Shown in pieces: positions 16,375-25,698 of a stretch of 64,000 bases of DNA (position 1 is its first letter; the number at the start of each line of letters is the position of its first letter). Both the position numbers and the translations under genes were made by a program. The DNA is from Pseudomonas peradeniyensis (GTDB lineage Bacteria; Pseudomonadota; Gammaproteobacteria; Pseudomonadales; Pseudomonadaceae), in assembly GCF_014268935.2 (NCBI RefSeq), contig NZ_JABWRJ020000001.1:1798001-1862000 (forward strand), read 5' to 3'. The notes below the pieces were generated by a model, which was not told the origin of the DNA, made no database searches, and was given only the letters and a program-made list of their open reading frames with translations.

Positions 16375-18614
16375 CGCCCCGGCGGCCGATGCCGCCGTTC
16401 GTGGTTCTCGGCCAGCCAGCGACGCAGCGCTTCGGCCGGCATCGGTCGTCCGAGCAGGAAGCCCTGGCCCTGATCGCAGCCGGCATGGCGCAGGAAATCG
16501 TATTGCTCCTGGGTCTCGATGCCCTCGGCGGTGATGCGAAAACCCAGGGCATGGCCCAAATCGATGATCGCCCGGGCGATGGCCACCGCGTCATCGTCGC
16601 CGGGCAGGTCCTTGATGAAGGCGCGGTCGATCTTCAGGTGATCGATCGGCAACGCGCGCAGGTAGGCCAGCGACGAATAGCCGGTGCCGAAGTCGTCCAC
16701 CGCCGTGGCCACGCCCATGGCCTGCAGCTGCGCCAGCACCGCGCAGGCCTGCTGCTGGCTCTCCATCAGCAGGCTCTCGGTGATCTCCACTTCCAGCAGG
16801 TTGGCCGGCAGGCCATGGCGCTCCAGCGCCGAGGCCAGGCTGGTGACGTAGTCGCTGCGCTCGATCTGCAAGGCCGCGACGTTGATCGCCAGCGGTCCGG
16901 GCAGGCCATCGCCGGCGCGCCACTCGGCCAGTTGCGCGCAGGCCAGCTCCAGCACCCGCTCGCCGAGCGGGATGATCAGCCCGGTGCGCTCGGCCAGGGG
17001 AATGAACTCCCCCGGCGAGACCAGGCCATGCTCGGGGTCGCGCCAGCGCAGCAGGGCCTCGACGCCCTCCAGCTGCCCGCTGAACAGATCGACCTTGGGC
17101 TGGTACCACAGCTCGAATTCGTTGTGCTCCAGCGCCCGGCGCAGGTTACGTTCCAGCTCCAGGCGCTGCTGCAGGCGCTCGGTCATGTCCGGGTGGTAAG
17201 GCCGCCAGGCATCGCGCCCGGCTTCCTTGGCCGCGTACATGGCGGTGTCGGCGTGGCGCAGCAGGCTATCGGCGTCCTCGCCATGCTGCGGGCACCAGGC
17301 CAGGCCGATGCTGCCGGTGACCAGGGCGGCGTTGCCATTGAGGTCGAATGGCCGCTGCAGGCAGCGCAGCAAGGCGCGGACCTGATGGTTCACCTGGCCC
17401 TGGGCGCCTTGCAGCATGAACACGAATTCGTCACCGCCCAGGCGGCACAGGCGGTCCTGGCTGTCCAGCTCCTGCAAGAAGCGCGCGGTCGCCTGCTGCA
17501 GCAACAGATCGCCCATCGGATGCCCGAGGCTGTCGTTGACCTGCTTGAAACCGTCGATATCGAGCATCAGCACCGCCAGGCCATGCCCCTGCAGGATCGC
17601 CGCGCCCAGCTGCTGCTGGAACAGGATCCGGTTGGGCAGTCCGGTGATGGTGTCGTAATGGGCCAGGCGTTCGAGCTGGGCCTGGTAGCGCTGCAGCTCG
17701 CGGTTGCGCTGTTCGAGCAGGCGCTGCTTGCGGTTGAGCTGGGCGACGAACAGGCTGAACAGCCCCGTGCAGCTCAGGGCGAACAGGAACAACGGCGAAC
17801 CGAACAGGTCCAGCCCCGACCAGCCGCCCCGTGGCGCCGCCACCAGTTGCCAGACGCCACCCGGTACTTCCACGTTCATCTTCACCTGCGACGTGTCAAA
17901 CAGCTTTGGATCGCCCCAGATCAACGCACCCTCGGCGCCCTTGCCGTCGACGCCCCGCACGGCAACCTCGAACTCGGTATCCGGGCGCAATCCCGCCGTC
18001 AGCAGCAAGCGGTCGATATCGGCGACGATCGACACATTGCCCCAGTAGAAGCGCACGCCGCGCTTGCCAGTGACGAACACCGGGCGACGGTAGACCAGCG
18101 CCCGGCCACCCTGGTACAGCTGCAGGGGACCGGCCAGCACCGGCTGGGCCTGGTCGCGGGCCGAGCGCACCAGCGGAAACTGATCCGGCAGCTGGCGATA
18201 GTCCAGCCCGATCAGCCGCTCGTTGCCCGCCATCGGGTAGACATCGCTGATCACATCCCCCGGCGCCAGTGCGATATGACGCATGTAGGGGACCGACTGC
18301 ACGGCATCGCGGGCCATGCCGTGAAAGTGCGCCGGGCTGATGCCACCGTCGGCGCTGATCAACTGGGCGATGCCTTCGGCCTCGCCAAATGCCGCGCCCA
18401 ACTGGGCTTCCAGGGTGCCGCGCATCCCTGCCAGGCGGGCCGCAAGGTTGCCAAGTTGCTCACTGCGCTCGCGCTGCGCATCCAGGTGCCCCAGGGCCAC
18501 CGACAGGCCGATGCCCACCAGGGCGAGACCGACCGGCAGCAGGCGATTGAGCGATTGACGCAACGTTCCGATTGGAGTCGGCGTGGGTTCTTGAGGGTGC
18601 TGAGGCGTGATCAT
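16371..18614 (-). CDS. CHASE-GGDEF-EAL membrane protein (c-di-GMP turnover)
   Basis: A 747-residue sensor protein. A first membrane helix lies at about 25-44 and a periplasmic CHASE domain at about 60-235 (VYPMAGNERLIGLDYRQLPDQ). A second helix lies at about 268-290. The GGDEF domain has an intact RLGGDEFVF. The EAL domain has GVEALLRW, ITESLLM, DDFGTGYSS, HLKIDRAF and AEGIET. Both catalytic motifs look complete, so the protein could make or degrade c-di-GMP. It lies tail to tail with the exopolysaccharide operon, a natural target of c-di-GMP. The longer open frame upstream was rejected because it crosses the promoter region of the divergent gene. Confidence 0.92.
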   Translation of the reverse strand: MITPQHPQEPTPTPIGTLRQSLNRLLPVGLALVGIGLSVALGHLDAQRERSEQLGNLAARLAGMRGTLEAQLGAAFGEAEGIAQLISADGGISPAHFHGMARDAVQSVPYMRHIALAPGDVISDVYPMAGNERLIGLDYRQLPDQFPLVRSARDQAQPVLAGPLQLYQGGRALVYRRPVFVTGKRGVRFYWGNVSIVADIDRLLLTAGLRPDTEFEVAVRGVDGKGAEGALIWGDPKLFDTSQVKMNVEVPGGVWQLVAAPRGGWSGLDLFGSPLFLFALSCTGLFSLFVAQLNRKQRLLEQRNRELQRYQAQLERLAHYDTITGLPNRILFQQQLGAAILQGHGLAVLMLDIDGFKQVNDSLGHPMGDLLLQQATARFLQELDSQDRLCRLGGDEFVFMLQGAQGQVNHQVRALLRCLQRPFDLNGNAALVTGSIGLAWCPQHGEDADSLLRHADTAMYAAKEAGRDAWRPYHPDMTERLQQRLELERNLRRALEHNEFELWYQPKVDLFSGQLEGVEALLRWRDPEHGLVSPGEFIPLAERTGLIIPLGERVLELACAQLAEWRAGDGLPGPLAINVAALQIERSDYVTSLASALERHGLPANLLEVEITESLLMESQQQACAVLAQLQAMGVATAVDDFGTGYSSLAYLRALPIDHLKIDRAFIKDLPGDDDAVAIARAIIDLGHALGFRITAEGIETQEQYDFLRHAGCDQGQGFLLGRPMPAEALRRWLAENHERRHRPPGR

Positions 18615-18750
18615 AGGCAGGCGATGGCAGGCAATTACGCAGTTATCGGCGCTGCGCGGCCAATATTGAGGTTTGTTTTGCCGGTACAAACTTGTACCTC
18701 CGACAGCCCCGTCACGGCTGCTCTGATGTGCGCTTTGCAAGGAGCCACAG

Positions 18751-21700
18751 ATGACAGCGGATACCTTCCACCCACACCACGCCCTTCTGCAACGCCGACT
18801 GCCCACCTGGGCAAGGGAGGCCAGTGCCGAACACTGGCAGCAACTGAGCGACGCCATCCTGCCGGCGCAGGGCCTGCCCGGCGCCGAGGCGGCCTGGTTC
18901 GCCAATGCCGCGCCGCACCTGCGTGAAGCGGTCCAGACCAGCCAGACACGCCTGATGCAGGCGCAACGTGCGCTGGCACGACACCTGCGCGGCTTGAAGA
19001 ACATCAACGAATTCGCCGACCCCCTGCTCAGCGAACGCTTGCGCACGCAACACGGATTCAGCGCGCCGCTGCGCAGTACATCACTGGTCTGGGTGAAGCA
19101 CCTCTACAGCTTCCAGGCCTACCTCACCCACCACGAACATCGCAGCCTGCTCGAAGCTGGCCTGCACAACTTCAGCGACGCCGTGACCTTCAACCGCGAC
19201 AGCGCCCTCGCCCTGGACGGCGACTGGCAGGTCAGCCAGAGCGTGGTCACCGGCAAGACGACCCTGGGCGACAGCGAAACCGTAGTCGACATCGACCTGC
19301 CTTCGGAGCAGATCCGGATCAAGCCCCTGGCACTGACACCCGAGGCGTTCGCCAGGACCTGTCGCGAACTGGACCTCGGCCAGGCTTACCAGGATCACCT
19401 CGATACCGCCTTCGCCGAGTCCGGCGTGCGCCCGGCGGCGCGGCGCGTTCACCAGGACAGCCTGCGTCTGGCGGCGGACCTGGCGCGCGTACGCCACCAG
19501 CTCAGTGGCGCGCAATGGGATGCGCTGCAGGCATTGCTGGACGATGGCAAGGCGCTGCCCTGCAACCAGCTGAGCCTGTTCGGCATCACCCTGCACGAGG
19601 CGACCCTGATCGACACCGGCACTCCGGGCATCGTGCTGTACCTGCCGGGACAGGCAGACAGCCTGCGCGCCTTCGATGACCTCGAAACCCTGCACCGCCA
19701 GTTACGCAGCGACTTGCAGCAAGAGCCGTTTCACCAGGCTTTCATGGCTTACGTTCCAAGCGAGCAACAGGGCCGGTTCGCCAGCCGCCTGCGCCAGAAT
19801 GCCGGTGGCAACCTGCGTTTGCGCACCCTGCCCATCGCCGCAGACCTGTACGACTTCCTCCACGACGATCACGTGGCACGCCTGAAGCACGAGGCCGGAC
19901 AACTGGCCGTGCCCACCGCGCAGGCCGACGAACAGGCGCTCAAGGCGCGCAAGGCCCTCTGGGCCAGCGCCGGCCTCGACATGCTGATGATCGCCGGCAT
20001 GTTCGTCCCCGTCTTGGGCACGGTCATGACCGCAGTGATTGCCTACCAACTGCTGGATGAAGCCTACGAAGGTTATGAGTCCTGGCAGGTCGGTGATCGC
20101 GAGCAGGCCATGGCCCACCTCAAGTCGGTGGGCCTGAACCTGGCGCTGATCGGCGGGCTGCATCTGGCCGGCAAGGCCGTGTCACGCCTAGCCAGCAGCC
20201 CGTTGATGGAGAGCCTCGAACCCGTCACCCTCGAAGACGGCAGCCAGCGCCTGCGGCGCGTCGATCAGCGTGACGAGAGCGTCCTGAAGAACGCCCTGAA
20301 GGGGCTGTATCTTCCCGAGCAAGCCAGCCTGCTGAGCGAGCGCCTGATCATCAACGCGATGCCGCAGCTGCCTGGCTGGCCGGAGCAACTGCGCCTGGAG
20401 CTGCGGGCCGCGTCCCCCCAAGGCCCGCTGCTGTTGGTCGCCGGTACCCAGGACGCCAGTCGTGTCTGTACCGTGCTCAAGTCTGCCGAGGGCTACGAAG
20501 CCTACCTCGGAGAACGACCGGTCCCCTTGCAACAGGACCACAACCTCTGCCGTGCTATCGTGCAGGCCCTGTCCTCCGGCGACCGTGCGGCCCTTGGCCT
20601 GACCGCCACCGACGTCGATCAACTGCGCCGCAAGATCCACGCGCTGGCCCTGTCGAACCCTGCAATGGCCGGACCTCTACTGAAGGACTCGACGTCAGGC
20701 TGGGGCAGCCACGGCCAACTGCGCGGCGGCATGGACGAGCCTGCACCGCCCGCGCAGCACATCGACGTCGGCGCATTCTCGCGCCGCTACCGCGCACTCT
20801 ACCCCGAAACAGCCGATTACCAGGTCAATGAACAACTGACCCAATGGTTCGAGGCCGGCCTGGACCCGGCGCAGCAGCTCGCCGAACTGGAACGGCAACT
20901 GCTTGCATTCCGCGACCAGATGCGTGCCTGGGCAGGCAACAACCCGCTACGCCAGGCCGCCGCACGACGGCTGATGAGCAACTGGCAACGGATCTCGGAG
21001 TACTCCGAGGAAGAGGGCCAGGTCATCCACCTTGTCAGCCTGACCGACCTGGCCCTGACCAACGAAGACCTGGTCTCGTTGGCATTACCTGATCGCTTCA
21101 CCCATATACAGCGCATCGACCTGGCCACCAACCCCGCCCTGAGCGAACTGCCCGCGGAGTTCCTCGAACGGTTTCCCCACTTGCAACGCCTGCACCTGAT
21201 GAACTGCGGCTTCGAGCAAATACCAGCGGTAGCCGTGCCACATTCACTGGAATGTCTCGATATGCAAGGTAACAGCATCCTCTGGAACGACACCAACCAG
21301 ATTGCCCTGGATCGCCTCGACAATCTTCGCTTGCTCGACCTGTCCCACAACCCGCTGGCCCGCAGCCCGGACCTGAGCCGCCTGGCCACGCTGGACATGC
21401 TCAACCTCAACACCTGCGAACTGACCGACTGGCCAAGCGGCATCCGCGGCGATGATGACTGGCAGCCCATCATTTTCGATCTTCGCGATAACCGCTTCAC
21501 CCATTTGCCGGACGACCTGCGCCTGTCACGGGTGGCAGGCCAGGCCCTGTGGCTGGAGAGCGCCGAACTCAGCGAGCGCGTCAGCCAACAGATCCAGGCC
21601 TACTACGAGCACAATGGCGTCGACCTGCTGGTGGCCGACGCCGAGTACGAAGAGATCCTGGAGGACACCGGTGTCGACGACTGGAGCATCTGGAACACCT

Positions 21701-21879
21701 TGCCGCTGCAGTATCGCCGCGACCTGCGCGGGCTGCAGGACCTGCCGGACTACACTCAGCCGCAACTATGGCAGCGCCTGCGCACGTTCGCCGACCCTCG
21801 AGCCATGGACTATGGCCTGTCGATCGGCGCGATGCGGCTGATGGACGACGAGGTGTTCCCGCCGCCCTTCGAGGAATGA
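18751..21879 (+). CDS. Large leucine-rich-repeat toxin-like protein without a recognisable E3 ligase tail
   Basis: A 1042-residue protein resembling Pseudomonas proteins with a dermonecrotic-toxin-like N-terminal region (DUF6543 type) plus leucine-rich repeats. Residues about 410-440 (MLMIAGMFVPVLGTVMTAVIAYQLL) and 455-475 are hydrophobic and could insert in membranes. LRRs span about 765-920 (HIQRIDLATNPALSELP, LRLLDLSHNPLA). Only about 120 acidic residues follow, with no Cys-containing NEL ubiquitin-ligase domain of the kind that often ends such proteins. No signal peptide is seen. AAGGAG lies 6 bases before ATG. An exported effector is possible but not shown. Confidence 0.7.
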   Translation: MTADTFHPHHALLQRRLPTWAREASAEHWQQLSDAILPAQGLPGAEAAWFANAAPHLREAVQTSQTRLMQAQRALARHLRGLKNINEFADPLLSERLRTQHGFSAPLRSTSLVWVKHLYSFQAYLTHHEHRSLLEAGLHNFSDAVTFNRDSALALDGDWQVSQSVVTGKTTLGDSETVVDIDLPSEQIRIKPLALTPEAFARTCRELDLGQAYQDHLDTAFAESGVRPAARRVHQDSLRLAADLARVRHQLSGAQWDALQALLDDGKALPCNQLSLFGITLHEATLIDTGTPGIVLYLPGQADSLRAFDDLETLHRQLRSDLQQEPFHQAFMAYVPSEQQGRFASRLRQNAGGNLRLRTLPIAADLYDFLHDDHVARLKHEAGQLAVPTAQADEQALKARKALWASAGLDMLMIAGMFVPVLGTVMTAVIAYQLLDEAYEGYESWQVGDREQAMAHLKSVGLNLALIGGLHLAGKAVSRLASSPLMESLEPVTLEDGSQRLRRVDQRDESVLKNALKGLYLPEQASLLSERLIINAMPQLPGWPEQLRLELRAASPQGPLLLVAGTQDASRVCTVLKSAEGYEAYLGERPVPLQQDHNLCRAIVQALSSGDRAALGLTATDVDQLRRKIHALALSNPAMAGPLLKDSTSGWGSHGQLRGGMDEPAPPAQHIDVGAFSRRYRALYPETADYQVNEQLTQWFEAGLDPAQQLAELERQLLAFRDQMRAWAGNNPLRQAAARRLMSNWQRISEYSEEEGQVIHLVSLTDLALTNEDLVSLALPDRFTHIQRIDLATNPALSELPAEFLERFPHLQRLHLMNCGFEQIPAVAVPHSLECLDMQGNSILWNDTNQIALDRLDNLRLLDLSHNPLARSPDLSRLATLDMLNLNTCELTDWPSGIRGDDDWQPIIFDLRDNRFTHLPDDLRLSRVAGQALWLESAELSERVSQQIQAYYEHNGVDLLVADAEYEEILEDTGVDDWSIWNTLPLQYRRDLRGLQDLPDYTQPQLWQRLRTFADPRAMDYGLSIGAMRLMDDEVFPPPFEE

Positions 21880-21976
21880 CCGCGTGCGGCTGCGCCAGGC
21901 TGGCAATTTTCAGCCGGTCGGCGCATGCTCGCAGGCTGAAGCGTTTCACCATCCGGATTTGAGAGGTGCAGTACCC

Positions 21977-23596
21977 ATGGACCGTCTGCTCGATTCGCTG
22001 TTTCCCACCCCCGAGGACATCCCCGAAGCCTGGCGCCTGGGCGCGCCGCTGGAGCAACGCGACTATCTGGTCGGCGGCGAGCTGCGCCGCTGGGACGGGC
22101 CGCTGGCCACCGTGCGCAGCCCGGTTTGGCTCAAGGAGGGCGACAGCGAACGCCAGGTGATCCTCGGCAGCGCGCCGCTGCTGGACGCCGACACCGCGCT
22201 GACCGCCCTCGACGCGGCCGTGGCCGCCTACGACAAGGGCCGCGGTGCCTGGCCGAACATGCGCGTGGCCGAACGCATCCAGCATGTCGAGGCCTTCCTG
22301 GCGCGCATGCGCGAGCAGCGCACGGCGGTGGTCAAGCTGTTGATGTGGGAGATCGGCAAGAACCTCAAGGACTCGGAAAAAGAGTTCGACCGCACCTGCG
22401 ACTACATCGTCGACACCATCGACGCGCTCAAGGACCTCGACCGCCGTTCCAGCCGCTTCGAGCTCGAACAGGGCACCCTCGGCCAGATCCGCCGCGCGCC
22501 GCTGGGCGTGGCGCTGTGCATGGGCCCCTACAACTACCCGCTCAACGAGACCTTCACCACACTGATCCCGGCGCTGATCATGGGTAACACGGTGGTGTTC
22601 AAGCCGGCCAAGTTCGGCGTGCTGCTGATCCGTCCGCTGCTCGAGGCCTTCCGCGACAGCTTCCCGCCGGGGGTGATCAACGTCATCTACGGGCGCGGCC
22701 GCGAGACCGTCAGCGCGCTGATGGCCAGCGGCAAGGTCGACGTGTTCGCCTTCATCGGCACCCACAAGGCCGCCAGCGACCTGAAGAAGCTGCACCCGCG
22801 CCCGCACCGCCTGCGCGCGGCCCTGGGCCTGGACGCCAAGAACCCCGGCATCGTCCTGCCCCAGGTCGACCTGGACAACGCCGTCGAAGAGGCCGTCACC
22901 GGCGCCCTGTCGTTCAACGGCCAGCGCTGCACGGCGCTGAAGATCCTGTTCGTGCACGAAGACGTGGTCGATGCCTTCCTCGACAAATTCCAGCGCAAGC
23001 TCGCCGCGCTGAAGCCGGGCATGCCCTGGGAGCCGGGCGTCGCGCTGACGCCGCTGCCGGAGCCGGGCAAGGTCGACTACCTCGACGGTCTGGTGGCCGA
23101 CGCCACCGCCAAGGGCGCGCGGGTACTCAATGAAGGCGGCGGGCACAGCCGTGGCTCGTTCTTCTATCCCGCCCTGCTCTACCCGGTCAGCCAGGACATG
23201 CGTGTCTATCACGAGGAACAGTTCGGCCCGCTGGTGCCGGTGGTGCCCTACCGCGACCTGCAGACGGTGATCGACTACGTGCTCGACTCCGACTACGGCC
23301 AGCAGCTGAGCCTGTTCGGCAACGACCCCGAGACCGTCGGCGCGCTGGTCGACACCTTCGCCAACCAGGTCGGCCGGATCAACCTCAACGCCCAGTGCCA
23401 GCGCGGGCCGGACACCTACCCGTTCAACGGCCGCAAGAACAGCGCCGAGGGGACCTTGTCGGTGCATGATGCATTGCGGGTGTTCTCCATTCGTACTTTG
23501 GTGGCGACCAGGTTCCAGGAGGCGAACAAGGAACTGATCAGCGAGATCATCCGTAATCGGCAGTCGAGTTTCCTGACGACCGACTACATTTTCTAA
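21977..23596 (+). CDS. gapN: GapN-like NADP-dependent glyceraldehyde-3-phosphate dehydrogenase
   Basis: ALDH-superfamily enzyme of 539 residues, predicted to oxidise glyceraldehyde-3-phosphate to 3-phosphoglycerate without phosphate. The N-terminal domain has MGPYNYPLNETFTTLIPALIMGNTVVFKPAKFG, and FNGQRCTALKILF carries the nucleophilic Cys (about residue 318). QCQRGPDTYPFNGRKNSAEGTLS is typical of the GapN group. Where most ALDHs have ELGGK with the general-base Glu, this protein reads ALGLDAK. ATG 21977 follows GAGAGG by 10 bases and is preferred over upstream in-frame codons. It is followed by a REP-like palindrome and appears monocistronic. Confidence 0.8.
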   Translation: MDRLLDSLFPTPEDIPEAWRLGAPLEQRDYLVGGELRRWDGPLATVRSPVWLKEGDSERQVILGSAPLLDADTALTALDAAVAAYDKGRGAWPNMRVAERIQHVEAFLARMREQRTAVVKLLMWEIGKNLKDSEKEFDRTCDYIVDTIDALKDLDRRSSRFELEQGTLGQIRRAPLGVALCMGPYNYPLNETFTTLIPALIMGNTVVFKPAKFGVLLIRPLLEAFRDSFPPGVINVIYGRGRETVSALMASGKVDVFAFIGTHKAASDLKKLHPRPHRLRAALGLDAKNPGIVLPQVDLDNAVEEAVTGALSFNGQRCTALKILFVHEDVVDAFLDKFQRKLAALKPGMPWEPGVALTPLPEPGKVDYLDGLVADATAKGARVLNEGGGHSRGSFFYPALLYPVSQDMRVYHEEQFGPLVPVVPYRDLQTVIDYVLDSDYGQQLSLFGNDPETVGALVDTFANQVGRINLNAQCQRGPDTYPFNGRKNSAEGTLSVHDALRVFSIRTLVATRFQEANKELISEIIRNRQSSFLTTDYIF

Positions 23597-23615
23597 AGCT
23601 TCACACACTTCCCCT

Positions 23616-23730
23616 GTAGGAGCGGCCTTGTGTCGCGAAAGGGGCGCGCAGCGGCCCCAGATTTTCAGCGTAAAAGCATCAATCGCCGGGGCTGCTACGC
23701 AGCCCTTTCGCGACACAAGGCCGCTCCTAC
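23616..23730. repeat. Long inverted repeat, GTAGGAGCGGCC type
   Basis: Two perfect 28-base arms (23616-23643 and 23703-23730) beginning GTAGGAGCGGCCTTGTGTCG flank a 59-base centre that itself contains smaller inverted repeats (gcagcggccccag, ccggggctgctacgc). The same repeat occurs at 37511-37632. It belongs to the Pseudomonas intergenic palindromes and may also end gapN transcription. Confidence 0.9.
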
Positions 23731-23866
23731 CCCTGACCGCATGAGCCACAAAACAGGTTTTTAATCGACAATCGATATAACGCGACTGTCGATTTTCCAT
23801 CCGCGTAGACGACTCTAATTACCAGGCTGTTGCACACAACAACCCACGTGAAAGGAGCTTACGAAA

Positions 23867-24334
23867 ATGCCAGTCAAACCCATCCCCGAAGGCCAGCACA
23901 GCATCACCCCCTACCTCGGCATCAGGGAGGCCGCCAAGGCCATCGAGTTCTACAAGCAGGCCTTCGGCGCCATCGAAATGTTCCGCCTCGAAGGCCCTGA
24001 CGGCAGCATCGGCCATGCCGAGCTGAAAATCGGCGACTCGTCGCTGATGCTCGGCTCACCCTGTGACATGGAGGGCGGCCTCAAGCCCAGCGAGGACATC
24101 AAGGCCCCGGGGGTCGGCCTGCACTTGTATGTCGAGGACTGCGACAAAGTCTATGCCCAGGCCCTGCGTGCTGGCGCGACACAAGTGCGCGAAGTGCAGG
24201 ACCAGTTCTACGGCGACCGCAGCGGCACCCTGATGGATCCGTTCAACAACCTGTGGTTCGTCTCCACCCACAAGGAAGACCTCACCCCCGAGGAAATCCG
24301 CGCCCGCGCCGCCAAGCTGTTCAGCGGCCAGTGA
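23867..24334 (+). CDS. VOC-fold protein, PhnB-like
   Basis: A 155-residue member of the glyoxalase/bleomycin resistance (vicinal oxygen chelate) fold, PhnB-like subgroup. The N-terminus ITPYLGIREAAKAIEFYKQAFGA and the second module GVGLHLYVEDCDKVYAQALRAGAT are the usual betaalphabetabetabeta repeats. FYGDRSGTLMDPFNNLW is characteristic of the group. AAAGGAG precedes the ATG. The substrate is not predictable from the sequence; many homologues are uncharacterised. Confidence 0.88.
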   Translation: MPVKPIPEGQHSITPYLGIREAAKAIEFYKQAFGAIEMFRLEGPDGSIGHAELKIGDSSLMLGSPCDMEGGLKPSEDIKAPGVGLHLYVEDCDKVYAQALRAGATQVREVQDQFYGDRSGTLMDPFNNLWFVSTHKEDLTPEEIRARAAKLFSGQ

Positions 24335-24349
24335 GCGGCGGGCCCCAGG

Positions 24350-24416
24350 CCGCAAGCTTCAAGTTGAAAGCCGCCGCGCTTTGCTGGAAGCTTGAGGCTT
24401 GTAGCTTGGAGCTGCC
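24350..24416. repeat. Short GCTTG/CAAGC-rich intergenic repeat
   Basis: The 67 bases between the VOC gene and the next gene contain alternating words such as CGCAAGCTTCAAG, GGAAGCTTGAGGCTTG and TAGCTTGGAGCTG. I recall comparable AGCTTGAAGCTTG-type intergenic stretches in Pseudomonas genomes. It can fold as AAGCTTCAAG/CTTGAGGCTT and may act as a terminator. Confidence 0.5.
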
Positions 24417-24421
24417 TCTCA

Positions 24422-25615
24422 ATGCGTATCATCGAAAAATCCGGCGCGCAGGTGCGCAGCCTGACCCTGGCCGAAGAGGAACTGTTGGCCAATTTTGCCA
24501 CCGGCACCCTGGCCGGCCCCCGCCTGCTGCAGGCCAACCAGTGGCTGATGAAAGTGCGCAGCGCCAACCAGTGGCTGGCCTGCGATTGCCGCCAGGACGC
24601 CCTGCCGGTGCTCAACGTGTCGCTGAACGGCAACACCGGCACCCTGTTCCTGCGCAACAACCCCGACACCCCCGAACACACCCCGGGTTGCCCGTTCAGC
24701 AAGGATGAGCGTGAGGTCGGCACAAGCGCCGAGGACAACACGCCTCCCGCGGCCTGGCTGGCCCCGGATGCGCCGTTGCGGCTGCTCGGGGACTACCGCC
24801 GTACCAGCGATGGCGAAACGGCCACCGGAGCACGCGATCCCGGCGAGCGCCGCGAGCAGCAACGCCTGCTGTCGCTGCTGCTGACCTGGATCGAGGCCAG
24901 CGGCCTGAACGTCTACGCCACCCACCTGAAGAAGGACCTCACCGCCCAGTTCGCCGAGCTGCGCGGCGTCGCCGGGCGCTACCCGCTGCTGGAACGGGTG
25001 CCGGCCAGCAACTACCTGGAAACGCGCCTGGACATGAAGCACATGATGATGCTCAAGGCGCGCCTGCGCGAGGCCACGGTGTTCGGCAACCATCGCCGGC
25101 ATGGCCTGCTGCTCGACTGCGTCGACCAGATCAAGGGCCGCAAGCTGTTCAACAACCGCAGCGAGGACGGCTTCGACTTCCAGGGCCACCACCACTACTG
25201 GGGCGGCAACCGCGCTTCAGGCCCCTTGCTGGCCCTGGCGCTGTACTCGCCGGCCACCGCCGGCAGCCATTTCTACGAACTGATCCATGTCGCCAGCGTG
25301 CCGGTGCTGTCACGCGGGCACCTGTTCCCGGTGTACCGCGACGAAGAGCGCGAACCGCTCAAGGCGCTGGTGTCGCTGATCGACTGGATGGCGAGCAAGG
25401 GCGTCAAGGTGCTGATGCGCCGCCCGGTGATCGGCGGCCAGGTGATGGACGAGCTGGTGCTGACCTCGGACCAGGACCGGGTGCTGTCGGTGTCGTTGCT
25501 GGAGCAGCCGATCGGTCCGGAGCCGGATGCCGAGAACTTCAAGCGCTACGCCGACTTCAAGAGCCTGGAGACCTTCCGCAAGTACGTGGCCGGGTTCTTC
25601 ATGCGCGAACGCTGA
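24422..25615 (+). CDS. Conserved protein of unknown function with Cys/His clusters (DUF1173-like?)
   Basis: A 397-residue cytoplasmic protein that I do not firmly recognise. Residues about 45-95 carry WLACDCRQD, then after a beta-rich stretch HTPGCPFSKDE, a CxC...H...C arrangement that could bind zinc. This resembles the start of DUF1173 proteins, but that is recall, not a search. The middle has KGRKLFNNRSEDGFDFQGHHHYWGGNRASGP and the last third PVLSRGHLFPVYRDEEREPLKALVSLIDWMASKGVKVLMRRP. No membrane segment is seen. It stands alone between two repeat-rich gaps. Confidence 0.7.
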   Translation: MRIIEKSGAQVRSLTLAEEELLANFATGTLAGPRLLQANQWLMKVRSANQWLACDCRQDALPVLNVSLNGNTGTLFLRNNPDTPEHTPGCPFSKDEREVGTSAEDNTPPAAWLAPDAPLRLLGDYRRTSDGETATGARDPGERREQQRLLSLLLTWIEASGLNVYATHLKKDLTAQFAELRGVAGRYPLLERVPASNYLETRLDMKHMMMLKARLREATVFGNHRRHGLLLDCVDQIKGRKLFNNRSEDGFDFQGHHHYWGGNRASGPLLALALYSPATAGSHFYELIHVASVPVLSRGHLFPVYRDEEREPLKALVSLIDWMASKGVKVLMRRPVIGGQVMDELVLTSDQDRVLSVSLLEQPIGPEPDAENFKRYADFKSLETFRKYVAGFFMRER

Positions 25616-25627
25616 GCAAGCCCCACA

Positions 25628-25690
25628 AGGGCCGGTTTGCACGGCCCTCGTGGGAACGGGCTTGTATGGGAGCGGGCTAGCCCCGCGATG
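25628..25690. repeat. Terminator-like hairpin followed by degenerate REP
   Basis: AGGGCCG (25628-25634) and CGGCCCT (25642-25648) form a short stem right after the preceding stop. It is followed by a REP-like unit (TGGGAGCGGGCTAGCCCCGCGATG, 25667-25690). There is no T run. It lies between convergent genes and may end transcription from either side. Confidence 0.6.
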
Positions 25691-25698
25691 ACGCCGGG

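Noticed and set aside
18615..19046. N-terminal extension of the GGDEF-EAL gene
   Set aside because: It would cross the promoter region and the beginning of the divergent LRR gene. ATG 18614 puts the first membrane helix in the normal place.
21884..21976. Upstream in-frame extension of gapN
   Set aside because: It overlaps no ribosome binding site and is Cys/Ala-rich. ATG 21977 follows GAGAGG and gives the usual family length.
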